Assembly (NCBI GenBank): GCA_028284395.1
Contig: JANQRV010000190.1
Span: 1 to 49,773, forward strand
Reading direction: 5' to 3'
DNA: 49,773 nt
Source: Saprospiraceae bacterium
GTDB taxonomy: Bacteria; Bacteroidota; Bacteroidia; Chitinophagales; Saprospiraceae
Shown here: positions 17,823-25,756 of the stretch, one piece after another
Numbering within the stretch: position 1 is the first letter of the stretch
Layout of the letters: every line of letters begins with the position of its first letter
Made by a program: the position numbers and the translations under genes
The notes under the pieces: model-generated
Told to the model about the DNA's origin: nothing
What the model saw: the letters and a program-made list of their open reading frames with translations, nothing else
The model's database searches: none

Positions 17823-18290
17823 ATGAAGCGAACACCCACAAAATCAGAGGCTTTAGCTCTTTTACAAAAATACTGTGCTTACCAAGATCGGTGCCACCAG
17901 GAAGTCCGCTCTAAGCTCCTTAGCTTGCAGATCTATGGGGATGACCTGGAAGACATCATGGTCGATCTGATCAGTGAAAATTTCCTAAATGAAGAACGTT
18001 TTGCAAAATCTTACGCCCGTGGGAAATTTCGGCTCAAACACTGGGGCCGAAAAAAGATAGAACGTGAATTAAAGTTACGAAACATTTCGGTTTATTGTAT
18101 CAAGAAAGGTATGGAGGAAATCGAAGAAGAAGCCTATCAACAGAAGTTGGAAGAATTGGTCTCCAAAAAGGCCAAAGCGGTCAAAGAAAAAGACTCCTTT
18201 ATCAAACGGAAGAAAGTGGCGGTCTACCTCATTAATAAGGGTTATGAATCGCCTTTGGTTTGGGAGACCGTTAAAAGGATGATTATTTGA
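17823..18290 (+). CDS. recX: regulatory protein RecX
   Basis: A 155-residue, highly basic helical protein. The conserved RecX segment is 'FLNEERFAKSYARGKFRLKHWGRKKIERELK' in pattern, preceded by 'SEALALLQKYCAYQDRCHQEVRSKL'. RecX proteins bind RecA filaments and limit recombinase activity. recA is not in the window, so recX is not operonic with it here. The gene starts 108 bp from mscS and its stop is 26 bp from the convergent nadB stop. Confidence 0.9.
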   Translation: MKRTPTKSEALALLQKYCAYQDRCHQEVRSKLLSLQIYGDDLEDIMVDLISENFLNEERFAKSYARGKFRLKHWGRKKIERELKLRNISVYCIKKGMEEIEEEAYQQKLEELVSKKAKAVKEKDSFIKRKKVAVYLINKGYESPLVWETVKRMII

Positions 18291-18316
18291 GTTAGAAAGT
18301 TAGCGGGTTGTCCTAA

Positions 18317-19921
18317 CTAAAGAATCGAAGGCTGAATAAAAGCCAACTTCTCTCCGTAATCCGTAGTGTAATGCAGTCCACGACTCTCCCGCCGCATCGC
18401 CGCCGAGCGCGAAATCAGATAACCAATGGTAATCAAATTGCGCAATTGGCACAGATGTGGCGAAATATGAGAGGCATGATAGAGCGATTCCGTTTCCTGG
18501 TACAATAGCCAGAGACGATCCATGGCGCGTTTGAGCCGTATGTCAGAGCGAACAATTCCGACGTAACTGCTCATAATCTCTCTGAGTTCTTTTTGACTCT
18601 GTGTGATCAACACCATTTCTTTCGGTTGCATGGTACCGGTAGCTTTCCAATCGGGAATACCTTGTTTGAAATGGATCGACGAGACCTTTTCAATGATGTC
18701 GTCTTTGATCCGGTGAGCAAAAACGAGGGCTTCCAAAAGAGAATTGGAAGCCAACCGATTGGCACCGTGTAGTCCGGTGCAAGTGCATTCACCGCAAGCG
18801 TAGAGCCTGCCGATCGAACTTCGCCCCATCTCATCTACGCGAATGCCACCGCAAACGTAGTGACAAGCAGGTACCACCGGTATCATATCTTTCATCGGAT
18901 CGACACCAATGCTCCGGCATTTATCGTAGATCGTGGGAAAGTGGGCAATGAATTTTTCTTTATCTAAATGCCGGCAATCCAGAAACATACATTCGTCACC
19001 CGAAACCTTCATCTCGTTATCGATGGCCCGGGCTACGATGTCGCGAGGAGCGAGTGACTCTCGCTCATCGTACTTCTTCATGAACTCCGTCCCGTTGTGG
19101 TCTTTAAGGATTCCTCCGAATCCACGCACTGCTTCAGAAACCAGAAAGACCGGATTCTCACCAGCCGGATTGAATAAAGCCGTTGGATGAAATTGAACAA
19201 ACTCCATATTCTGAATCCAGCCTTTGGCACGATAAGCCATGGCAATGCCATCGCCGGTGGCAATGACCGGGTTGGTGGTATTGCGATAGACCTGCCCTGC
19301 GCCTCCGGTTGCGACAACCGTTATTTTGGCCAGAAAGGTCTCGATCTTGTGCGACTCTTTGTTGAGTACATAGGCACCATAGCATTCAATGTTCGGCATC
19401 AGTCGCGTCACATTATAACCGATGTGATGTTGCGTGATCAGGTCGAGTGCAAAAAAGTGTTCCAATACTTCGATATTGGAAAATTCATCGGCTTTAGCAA
19501 CCAAGGTACGCTGGATCTCCCAACCTGTCAGGTCTTTGTAATGGAGAATCCGATTTTCGGAGTGCCCTCCTTCCCGGCCAAGGTCATATGACTCTTCCGT
19601 CGCAGTTTTGTCGAAGCGAGCTCCCCAATCAATAATTTCCTGCACGCGAAGCGGGCCCTCCTTTACGACAATGTTGACGATGTCATCATCGCAAAGTCCA
19701 TCACCGGCGTCGAGTGTGTCCTCGATGTGTTTGGAAAAGGAATCGGTATCAAAGTCCCAAACCGCCGCTACTCCTCCCTGTGCATACCGTGTATTACTTT
19801 CGGATTCATTGGTTTTGGTCAGTACTTTGATTTGCAGATCAGGCCGAGCTTGTGCAATTTTAATAGCAGTGGTGAGCCCACCGATCCCCGAACCGATGAT
19901 CAATATATCAGCTTTTTGCAT
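18317..19921 (-). CDS. nadB: L-aspartate oxidase
   Basis: A 534-residue flavoprotein that oxidises L-aspartate to iminoaspartate, the first step of de novo NAD synthesis. The N-terminal FAD-binding motif 'IIGSGIGGLTTAI' (residues 8-20), the substrate-domain motif 'RYAQGGVAAV', 'GGAGQVY', 'VQFHPTAL', 'LASNSLLEALVF' and the C-terminal helical domain identify NadB. The succinate dehydrogenase flavoprotein is the nearest alternative but lacks the 'TRYAQGG' form. nadA and nadC are not adjacent. The thioredoxin-like gene lies 10 bp upstream on the same strand, so the two may be co-transcribed. Confidence 0.95.
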   Translation of the reverse strand: MQKADILIIGSGIGGLTTAIKIAQARPDLQIKVLTKTNESESNTRYAQGGVAAVWDFDTDSFSKHIEDTLDAGDGLCDDDIVNIVVKEGPLRVQEIIDWGARFDKTATEESYDLGREGGHSENRILHYKDLTGWEIQRTLVAKADEFSNIEVLEHFFALDLITQHHIGYNVTRLMPNIECYGAYVLNKESHKIETFLAKITVVATGGAGQVYRNTTNPVIATGDGIAMAYRAKGWIQNMEFVQFHPTALFNPAGENPVFLVSEAVRGFGGILKDHNGTEFMKKYDERESLAPRDIVARAIDNEMKVSGDECMFLDCRHLDKEKFIAHFPTIYDKCRSIGVDPMKDMIPVVPACHYVCGGIRVDEMGRSSIGRLYACGECTCTGLHGANRLASNSLLEALVFAHRIKDDIIEKVSSIHFKQGIPDWKATGTMQPKEMVLITQSQKELREIMSSYVGIVRSDIRLKRAMDRLWLLYQETESLYHASHISPHLCQLRNLITIGYLISRSAAMRRESRGLHYTTDYGEKLAFIQPSIL

Positions 19922-19931
19922 GGTGTTTGGA

Positions 19932-20543
19932 TTATTTCTTTAGCGATCGCTTTATGACCGGCTTTAGTTCGTGATATTTTTCCTGGTTTTCACTTGGACT
20001 ACCGCCCATCGAAATGTGTTTCAAGATGCCATCTTTATCGAATACCATATTGGTGGGGAAGCCTCCCAAGATGCAGAATTGCCCTAGGAGCTCTCCGGCT
20101 GTTGCATCCGACAAATGGTGATATTTAAATGTTCGTTGTTCTAGAAACCGTTGGATTTCCGGCTCCGGGTCTCGCCCAACGGCAATGAAAACGACCTCTT
20201 CACCACCAAACTCTTCTACCAACCTATTTAACCCCGGTAGTTCACCAATGCAGGGGGGGCAAGTAGTAAACCAGAAATTAAATACTGCTACTTTCCCCTT
20301 CAGCATTTCTTTGCTCAAAGTGTCTCCGGTCAAAGTTGTGCCGCTGAATTCGGGCAATTCACATTTCCCTTGCATGCCCTTTAACAGCCTACCCGCAGCC
20401 ATCATTTTTGTCATGGGATTTTTGCTTTTGACCTTTTGGAAAGCCTCTTGACAATTCCCGAAGCAAATTTGCTGTGCGAAGATTGGTACCATTCCAAAAA
20501 TCATTATTAGCAGCAGCCCATATTTGATATTCATTCGTTGCAT
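19932..20543 (-). CDS. TlpA/ResA-like exported thiol-disulfide oxidoreductase
   Basis: A protein of about 203 residues with a signal peptide ('YGLLLIMIFGMVPIFAQ'). A thioredoxin fold follows, with the active-site motif 'FWFTTCPPC' (CPPC). The strand 'EVVFIAVGRDPEPEIQRFLEQ' and cis-Pro region 'GGFPTNMVFDKDG' fit the AhpC/TSA-TlpA family. It probably reduces or shuffles disulfides in the periplasm. Two extra Cys near the mature N-terminus ('ICFGNC') could be a further redox pair. Starts at 20543 or 20534 are both possible. It lies upstream of nadB in the same direction. Confidence 0.85.
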   Translation of the reverse strand: MQRMNIKYGLLLIMIFGMVPIFAQQICFGNCQEAFQKVKSKNPMTKMMAAGRLLKGMQGKCELPEFSGTTLTGDTLSKEMLKGKVAVFNFWFTTCPPCIGELPGLNRLVEEFGGEEVVFIAVGRDPEPEIQRFLEQRTFKYHHLSDATAGELLGQFCILGGFPTNMVFDKDGILKHISMGGSPSENQEKYHELKPVIKRSLKK

Positions 20544-20606
20544 ATTTGTAAAAATAAACCTTTTATCGAAATCAAAAGTTGCCTGGTTTTGCACTAACTT
20601 TGGCGG

Positions 20607-21734
20607 ATGAAGATTGCCGTCAACTGTCGTTTTTTACTGAAGAACAAGCTGGAAGGGATTGGCTGGTATACTTATGAAGTGGTTAAAAGAATGGTGACAC
20701 AACATCCCGAAGATGAATTCTTGTTTTTATTCGACCGGCCTTTTTTGCCCGATTTTGTCTTTGCTTCCAACATCTCCCCGATTGTAGTACACCCTCCGGC
20801 CCGCCATCCGGTTCTCTGGTGGAGTTGGTTTGAAATTGGGGTTACGGCTGCTCTAAAAAAGCATAAGCCGGATGTCTTTCTTTCTCCCGACGGCTACCTC
20901 TCTCTTCGCAGCAAGATACCGGCGGTCATGGTTACCCACGACATTGCTCACGTCCATTATCCCAAACAGGTACCCTGGCTGGTCCGGTCTTATTACAATC
21001 ACTATGTCCCCAAGTTCCTGCATCGGGCGAATCACGTTGTTACCGTCTCCCATTTCACCAAAGCCGACATTAAAGAACAGTATGGTATTGATTCCGACAA
21101 AATGACGGTAGCCCCCAATGGCTGTCGCCCCAATTTCCAGCCCGTCGACTCAAAAACAAAGAATAACATTCGTCAAAAATATGCAGACGGTCATGAGTTT
21201 TTCTTCTATTTGGGGGCCGTTCATCCACGTAAAAACCTGGAAAGATTGCTGACAGCCTTTGATCAGTTTAAGCAACAGACTGCCACCTCTCTCAAACTTT
21301 TGATAGCCGGACGCCTGGCCTGGCAAACAAAGGCCGTGCAAACTTTATGGCGCTCACTGCCGAGTCGCAATGACATCACTTTCCTCGGTTATGTACCTGA
21401 AGAAGACCTCCCAAAGATCATGGGCAGCAGCCTTGCTCTGATCTATGTCTCTCTCTTTGAAGGTTTCGGTTTGCCGGTTCTGGAAGCCATGCATTGTGAA
21501 ATACCGGTTGTTACCTCCAACAATTCGGCTTTACAAGAAATTGCCGGTGAAGCGGCCTTGACGGTTGCGCCGAGTCAGACCGAAGAAATCACGCACGCTA
21601 TGATTCGAATTTATCAAGATGCACCTCTTCGTCAGGAACTGGTTGAAAAAGGAAAAAACCAACGAAAGAAATATAATTGGGACAATACGGCCGATATACT
21701 TTATAAAGTTTGTCGAAAAATTCATTCGAAGTAA
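20607..21734 (+). CDS. family 4-type glycosyltransferase
   Basis: A 375-residue GT-B fold enzyme. The N-terminal domain opens with 'MKIAVNCRFLLKNKLEGIGWYTYEV'. The C-terminal donor-binding domain has 'YLGAVHPRKNLERLL', 'LLIAGRLAW', 'FLGYVPEEDLPKIM' and the E-x7-E motif 'EGFGLPVLEAMHCE'. It probably transfers a sugar from a nucleotide-sugar to a cell-surface glycan; substrates are unknown. No other glycan gene is nearby. A -7-like TAACTTTG box (20595-20602) ends only 4 bp before the ATG, so a leaderless transcript is possible, but no matching TTG box was seen. Confidence 0.9.
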   Translation: MKIAVNCRFLLKNKLEGIGWYTYEVVKRMVTQHPEDEFLFLFDRPFLPDFVFASNISPIVVHPPARHPVLWWSWFEIGVTAALKKHKPDVFLSPDGYLSLRSKIPAVMVTHDIAHVHYPKQVPWLVRSYYNHYVPKFLHRANHVVTVSHFTKADIKEQYGIDSDKMTVAPNGCRPNFQPVDSKTKNNIRQKYADGHEFFFYLGAVHPRKNLERLLTAFDQFKQQTATSLKLLIAGRLAWQTKAVQTLWRSLPSRNDITFLGYVPEEDLPKIMGSSLALIYVSLFEGFGLPVLEAMHCEIPVVTSNNSALQEIAGEAALTVAPSQTEEITHAMIRIYQDAPLRQELVEKGKNQRKKYNWDNTADILYKVCRKIHSK

Positions 21735-21841
21735 TTATGTTATTCAACAATGCACTTACATTCGAAACAACTAACACAGGAACGTATAAACACATGATCA
21801 AATCATCATAATTTAAGGAAATCTTAATATTCTTTTAAGAC

Positions 21842-21873
21842 TTGTTTCTTTGCTTCAAAACGGCTTATTATTG
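21842..21873 (+). promoter_or_regulatory. promoter of the sulfur-assimilation leader (Bacteroidota type)
   Basis: A TTG at 21842-21844 is followed after 21 nt by TATTATTG (21866-21873). This matches the Bacteroidota pattern TTG-N19-21-TAnnTTTG with one mismatch. Transcription would start near 21880 and give a leader of about 195 nt ending at the terminator at 22046-22079. Confidence 0.55.
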
Positions 21874-21910
21874 CATTGAACTTACTTACAATTTCAAAAA
21901 TTCAAGCGAT

Positions 21911-22018
21911 ATGATGCCTTGGCCAAACTCAATAATGACAATGAATATGAACAGCAACTGTTGCTGCGCATGTTGTTGTTGCTGTATGGACCGAATGACG
22001 TTCCGGCAAGGCCTCTAG
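21911..22018 (+). CDS. 35-residue Cys/Met-rich leader peptide
   Basis: The frame ATG 21911 to TAG 22016-22018 encodes 35 residues, of which 8 are Cys and 7 are Met. The Cys codons form the run CCCACCCCC at codons 17-25 (21959-21985). The ORF starts about 30 nt after the predicted transcription start and ends 27 nt before an intrinsic terminator in front of the sulfite-reduction operon. This placement and composition are those of a leader peptide on which a ribosome stalls when charged tRNA-Cys is scarce. A peptide with a function of its own is less likely. ATG 21914 is an equivalent start. Confidence 0.7.
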   Translation: MMPWPNSIMTMNMNSNCCCACCCCCMDRMTFRQGL

Positions 22019-22061
22019 ACTTAGCATTGAAGTTAGATAAAATATAAAAGCCTTTCCGGAA
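22001..22061 (+). promoter_or_regulatory. antiterminator pairing (attenuator segments 2 and 3)
   Basis: TTCCGG (22001-22006) pairs with CCGGAA (22056-22061), and AAGGC (22008-22012) pairs with GCCTT (22050-22054), with one mismatch between: 11 pairs in all. The left segment is the end of the leader ORF and the right segment is the left arm of the terminator, so the two structures exclude each other. An early segment GCCTTG (21916-21921) can in turn pair with CAAGGC (22007-22012), the protector role in classical attenuators. Confidence 0.7.
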
Positions 22062-22079
22062 CCGGGAAGGCTTTTCTCC
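22046..22079 (+). terminator. intrinsic terminator of the attenuator
   Basis: Arms 22046-22059 and 22062-22075 are complementary with one G-T pair; the core is GCCTTTCCGG/CCGGGAAGGC followed by TTTTCTCCTTT. It lies 110 bp before the sulfite reductase start and 310 bp after the glycosyltransferase stop. Confidence 0.85.
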
Positions 22080-22188
22080 TTTATAGAACAATCGCAATTC
22101 AACTTTCAATTCCAAGACTACCTGGTGGTTCAGCCTTGAACGATGGGCTTACCGTATGGGCATTATTCAATTAGGTTAAAACAAGATC

Positions 22189-24342
22189 ATGGAACATCAA
22201 AACTTCGATTTCACAGCGGTTCAGGATGAAGACCGCAAAGACATCATCGAACTTTCTCGTCGCATCACTGCTTTTGAGCAAGGGCAGGAAGACGAGGAAA
22301 AATTTAAGCACTACCGACTGACGCGTGGGGTCTATGGACAGCGGCAACTCGGGGTTCAGATGTTCCGCACTAAAATCCCTTACGGTAAGATCACCACTGA
22401 TCAACTTTTGGCTTTGGCCGACATTTCGGAGCGCTGGGCAACCGGGAATCTGCACATCACGACCCGGCAAAATGTGCAGATGCACTACGTCAAACTACAA
22501 GATTCACCAGCCGTTTGGACTGCCCTTGCTCAAAATGGTCTGACAGCGCGTGAAGCATGCGGCAATACGGTCAGAAACATTACTGCTTCGGCCAAAGCCG
22601 GTATTGATCCCCACGAATTGTTCGATGTTTCCCCTTACGCACATGCCTCTTTTGAATATTTCCTCCGCAACCCCATTTGCCAGGATATGGGGCGGAAGAT
22701 CAAGCCTGCTTTTTCATCCAGTGACGCAGATTCGGCCTTCACCTACTTTCACGATTTTGGCTTTATCCCGAGAATAAAGGTAGAGAACGGCCAGGAAATC
22801 CGTGGTTTCAAGGTAGTGATCGGAGGAGGTTTAGGAGCTGTTTCCATTGTCGCGCACGAAGCCTACGAGTTTTTGCCAACGGATCAAATCATTCCCTTCA
22901 TGGAAGCTTGTATTCGCGTGTTTGACCGATATGGAGAGCGTGAGAAGCGAATGAAGGCACGAATGAAGTTTCTCATCAAAAAACTAGGATACGAGCAATT
23001 TATGGCTTTGGTAGAAACCGAAAAAACCGCATTAAAGTACCAATCTGTTCCAATTGACGAAAACATTGGACCCAAAACCCATATTCCAAGTGCGCCGACG
23101 GTGGCCATCGAAAAACCTAATAATCCTGAAAAATACGATCTCTGGATCAAAACAAATGTTTTTCAACAAAAGCAATCGGGCTTCTTTGCCGCTCAATTAA
23201 AAGTACTACTGGGCGACATTCATGCTAAAGAAGCCCGAAAGCTTGCCCAGATCATCAAAACTTACGCTGCCGATGATATTCGATTGACCGTCAACCAAGG
23301 TCTTCTGGTAAAATTCATCCTTCCGGAATATCTGCCGAACCTATTCAACGCATTGGAGGAAATTGGACTGGCAGATCCGGGGTTTGATTCCACGGCCGAT
23401 ATCACTGCTTGCCCAGGAACGGACACCTGTGCACTTGGTGTTACGAATAGTACCGGTTTGTCCAAGCAATTGGAGAATGTTATCAAAGAGGATTTTCCCG
23501 CTCTCTTGAATGAAAGGAATTTAAAGATTAAGATCAGTGGTTGCATGAATTCATGCGGACAGCACATGGCTGCCAATATTGGTTTCCACGGTAGTTCGAT
23601 CAAGAAAGAAAACAAGGTCATTCCCGCCATGCAAGTAGTAATCGGGGGCGGAGTTGATCCTCATGGTAAAGGTTTCGTAGCTGAAAAGGTGATCAAATTA
23701 CCAACCAAGCGCATTCCCCAAGCCTTGAGCTCTGTATTGAATGACTACGAATTGAATTCTGACGGTCAGACTTATTTCAACGACTATTATTACGAAAAAG
23801 GCAAACGTTATTTCTATGATCTGCTGAAGCCTCTGGCAGATATCTCTACCCTTGGGCAAACTGACTTCTTTGACTGGGAACAGGATGCACAATATGTACA
23901 GTCAATCGGCGTCGGCGAATGTGCTGGAGTCGCACTCGACGTAATCGGTACGATCATCAGCGAAGCCTTCCAGAAAACGGAGTTGGCCGAAGAGGCTTTG
24001 ACCGGAGCACACCCTGCCGACAGCATCTATCACAGTTACACCGCGATGATCATCGGTGCCAAGGCAATGCTCCTCAGCGAAGACATCAAATGTAATACCC
24101 ACAAAGGCATTGCCGACGATTTTCAAAAGCACTTCGTGGCAACCGGCCGCTTCAACAGTATTCAAGATTTTGCTGCCCTGGTTTTCCAAATTAATCAAAA
24201 TGAACCTACGGAAGCATTTGCCGTACAGTTCCACGCGGAAGCAAAACAGTTCATCAAGCAGGTAATCGAGACCAGAGAGCGCCAATTGAGCAATGAAGGA
24301 GGAGCCGACAAATTAGTAGTTGGCAATTATTACAGAGCATAA
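22189..24342 (+). CDS. sir: ferredoxin-type sulfite reductase with C-terminal HEPN-like domain
   Basis: A 717-residue siroheme / 4Fe-4S enzyme that reduces sulfite to sulfide in six one-electron-pair-coupled steps. Two ferredoxin-like half-domains and the siroheme region are present ('TTRQNVQMHYV', 'NTVRNITASAKAG'). The cluster ligands are Cys408 and Cys414 ('ACPGTDTC') and Cys452 and Cys456 ('GCMNSC'). Nitrite reductase is the alternative, but the siroheme genes and APS reductase downstream make sulfite the likely substrate. Residues about 575-705 are an extra helical domain ('YHSYTAMIIGAKAMLLSEDIK', 'THKGIADDF') resembling HEPN; the RNase motif Rx4-6H is not seen. First gene of the operon, controlled by the upstream attenuator. 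Confidence 0.92.
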   Translation: MEHQNFDFTAVQDEDRKDIIELSRRITAFEQGQEDEEKFKHYRLTRGVYGQRQLGVQMFRTKIPYGKITTDQLLALADISERWATGNLHITTRQNVQMHYVKLQDSPAVWTALAQNGLTAREACGNTVRNITASAKAGIDPHELFDVSPYAHASFEYFLRNPICQDMGRKIKPAFSSSDADSAFTYFHDFGFIPRIKVENGQEIRGFKVVIGGGLGAVSIVAHEAYEFLPTDQIIPFMEACIRVFDRYGEREKRMKARMKFLIKKLGYEQFMALVETEKTALKYQSVPIDENIGPKTHIPSAPTVAIEKPNNPEKYDLWIKTNVFQQKQSGFFAAQLKVLLGDIHAKEARKLAQIIKTYAADDIRLTVNQGLLVKFILPEYLPNLFNALEEIGLADPGFDSTADITACPGTDTCALGVTNSTGLSKQLENVIKEDFPALLNERNLKIKISGCMNSCGQHMAANIGFHGSSIKKENKVIPAMQVVIGGGVDPHGKGFVAEKVIKLPTKRIPQALSSVLNDYELNSDGQTYFNDYYYEKGKRYFYDLLKPLADISTLGQTDFFDWEQDAQYVQSIGVGECAGVALDVIGTIISEAFQKTELAEEALTGAHPADSIYHSYTAMIIGAKAMLLSEDIKCNTHKGIADDFQKHFVATGRFNSIQDFAALVFQINQNEPTEAFAVQFHAEAKQFIKQVIETRERQLSNEGGADKLVVGNYYRA

Positions 24343-24367
24343 GCTGACAATAGCTAAACAAACAGAC

Positions 24368-25156
24368 ATGCAAGATATTAAACCGGAAATAACTTTAGTT
24401 GGTGCGGGGCCAGGCGACCCTGAACTCCTGACGATCAAAGGTCTAAGGGCACTGGAAAGAGCAAATGTTGTTCTCTACGACGCACTTTCCAGTAAGGAGT
24501 TACTCGCGTTCGCGCCGGCAAAAGCTTTGCGAATCTACGTTGGTAAAAGGGCCGGTACGCACTATAAGAGTCAGGAAGAAATCAACCTGCTGATCATTCA
24601 ATACGCTTATCAATACGGGCATGTGGTGCGACTCAAAGGAGGAGATCCTTTCGTTTTTGGCCGGGGCTATGAGGAAGTAGAATATATAAGAGCTTTTGGC
24701 ATCGAACCAGTAGTTGTGCCGGGAATTTCCAGCGCGACTTCTTTGCCCGCTCTACAGGGAGTACCTATAACCAGCCGAGGGTACAGTGAAGGTTTTTGGG
24801 TCATTACCGGCACGACGCGCCACGGTGAATTATCGAAAGATATTCAATTGGCTGCCCAATCGCGTTCGACTGTAATCATCTTAATGGGAATCCGAAAGCT
24901 GCGTGAAATCACCGAGCTTTTTCAAGCAAAAGGAAAAGGGGATCTCCCGGCTATGGTTATCCAAAACGGTTCGCGTTCGGAGGAGCGCTATGCCATTGGT
25001 ACCGTTGCGGAAATAGCAGAAATAGTAACTGAATCCGGAATTGGTGCCCCGGGAATCATCGTCATCGGTAAAACAGTAGGACTGCACCGCGATTGGGAGC
25101 AAGAGGAATCCGGTACTTTCATCGAGCATGTCAAAAAATTGTCCTATGGAAAATAA
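24368..25156 (+). CDS. cobA: uroporphyrinogen-III C-methyltransferase
   Basis: About 262 residues. The SAM-binding motif 'LVGAGPGDPELLTIKGLRAL', 'VRLKGGDPFVFGRG', 'VVPGISSATSLPALQGVPITSRG' and 'VILMG' are the standard SUMT signatures. It adds two methyls to uroporphyrinogen III to make precorrin-2, the start of siroheme synthesis. Siroheme is the cofactor of the sulfite reductase encoded just upstream (25 bp gap). It is a single-domain CobA/SirA, not a fused CysG. ATG 24368 is preferred to an in-frame TTG at 24320 that lies inside the previous gene. Confidence 0.95.
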   Translation: MQDIKPEITLVGAGPGDPELLTIKGLRALERANVVLYDALSSKELLAFAPAKALRIYVGKRAGTHYKSQEEINLLIIQYAYQYGHVVRLKGGDPFVFGRGYEEVEYIRAFGIEPVVVPGISSATSLPALQGVPITSRGYSEGFWVITGTTRHGELSKDIQLAAQSRSTVIILMGIRKLREITELFQAKGKGDLPAMVIQNGSRSEERYAIGTVAEIAEIVTESGIGAPGIIVIGKTVGLHRDWEQEESGTFIEHVKKLSYGK

Positions 25157-25751
25157 TCCGGGGCGCAATCCTCTGTACCCGATATTCCTCAAACTTCATG
25201 AACTCAAGCTGCTGATCGTAGGAGCGGGTGAAGTAGGATACGAAAAACTATTCTTTATTCTCAAGAGTAGTCCGCAGGCAGCAATTACGGTAGTTGCCAA
25301 TTGGGTCAATCCCGAAATCGAAAAATTGCTTTCGGAACGGGCCGGCCATCGAGTCACCATCATCCAAAAGGATTTCGAAATCAATGATATCGACGGTCAT
25401 CAATTGGTGATCGCCGCTACTAACATCCGCGAGCTAAACGCCCAAATTCGCAAAGCCGCACACACGAAGGGCAAACTCGTCAATGTAGCAGACACACCGG
25501 ACCTATGCGACTTTTACCTTGGGTCTATTGTAACGAAAGGCAACTTAAAAGTAGCCATCTCTACCAATGGAAAATCCCCCACCTTTGCCAAGCGATTCCG
25601 GCAAGTCTTGGAGGAGATTCTCCCTGATGATACGAACGATCTACTATTACAGTTAGGAGCTATTCGAGATCAGTTAAAAGGTGGCTTTACCGAAAAAGTC
25701 AAACAACTGAATGAGATAACGGCTTCTCTACTTTCAAAAAAATCAGAATAA
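25146..25751 (+). CDS. precorrin-2 dehydrogenase / sirohydrochlorin ferrochelatase
   Basis: About 201 residues. It has the NAD-binding start 'LKLLIVGAGEVGYEKLFFIL', then 'NVADTPDLCDFYLGSIVTKGNLKVAISTNGKSPTFAKRFRQVLEEILP', which follows the Met8/SirC/CysG-N pattern. It oxidises precorrin-2 to sirohydrochlorin and probably inserts iron. With cobA it completes siroheme synthesis for the sulfite reductase. The ATG at 25146 overlaps the cobA stop; an ATG at 25128 would add six residues. Being short, it may have only a reduced C-terminal dimer domain. Confidence 0.9.
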   Translation: MENNPGRNPLYPIFLKLHELKLLIVGAGEVGYEKLFFILKSSPQAAITVVANWVNPEIEKLLSERAGHRVTIIQKDFEINDIDGHQLVIAATNIRELNAQIRKAAHTKGKLVNVADTPDLCDFYLGSIVTKGNLKVAISTNGKSPTFAKRFRQVLEEILPDDTNDLLLQLGAIRDQLKGGFTEKVKQLNEITASLLSKKSE

Positions 25752-25756
25752 TCGAC

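Noticed and set aside
21880..22047. Alternative 55-codon open frame through the sulfur leader
   Set aside because: It has no ATG near its start and its end overlaps the terminator. The ATG-started Cys-rich frame explains the structure better, but this frame cannot be fully excluded.
22080..22188. SAM riboswitch before the sulfite reductase gene
   Set aside because: No core of SAM-I, SAM-II or SAM/SAH types could be recognised; the upstream leader ORF and terminator account for the regulation.
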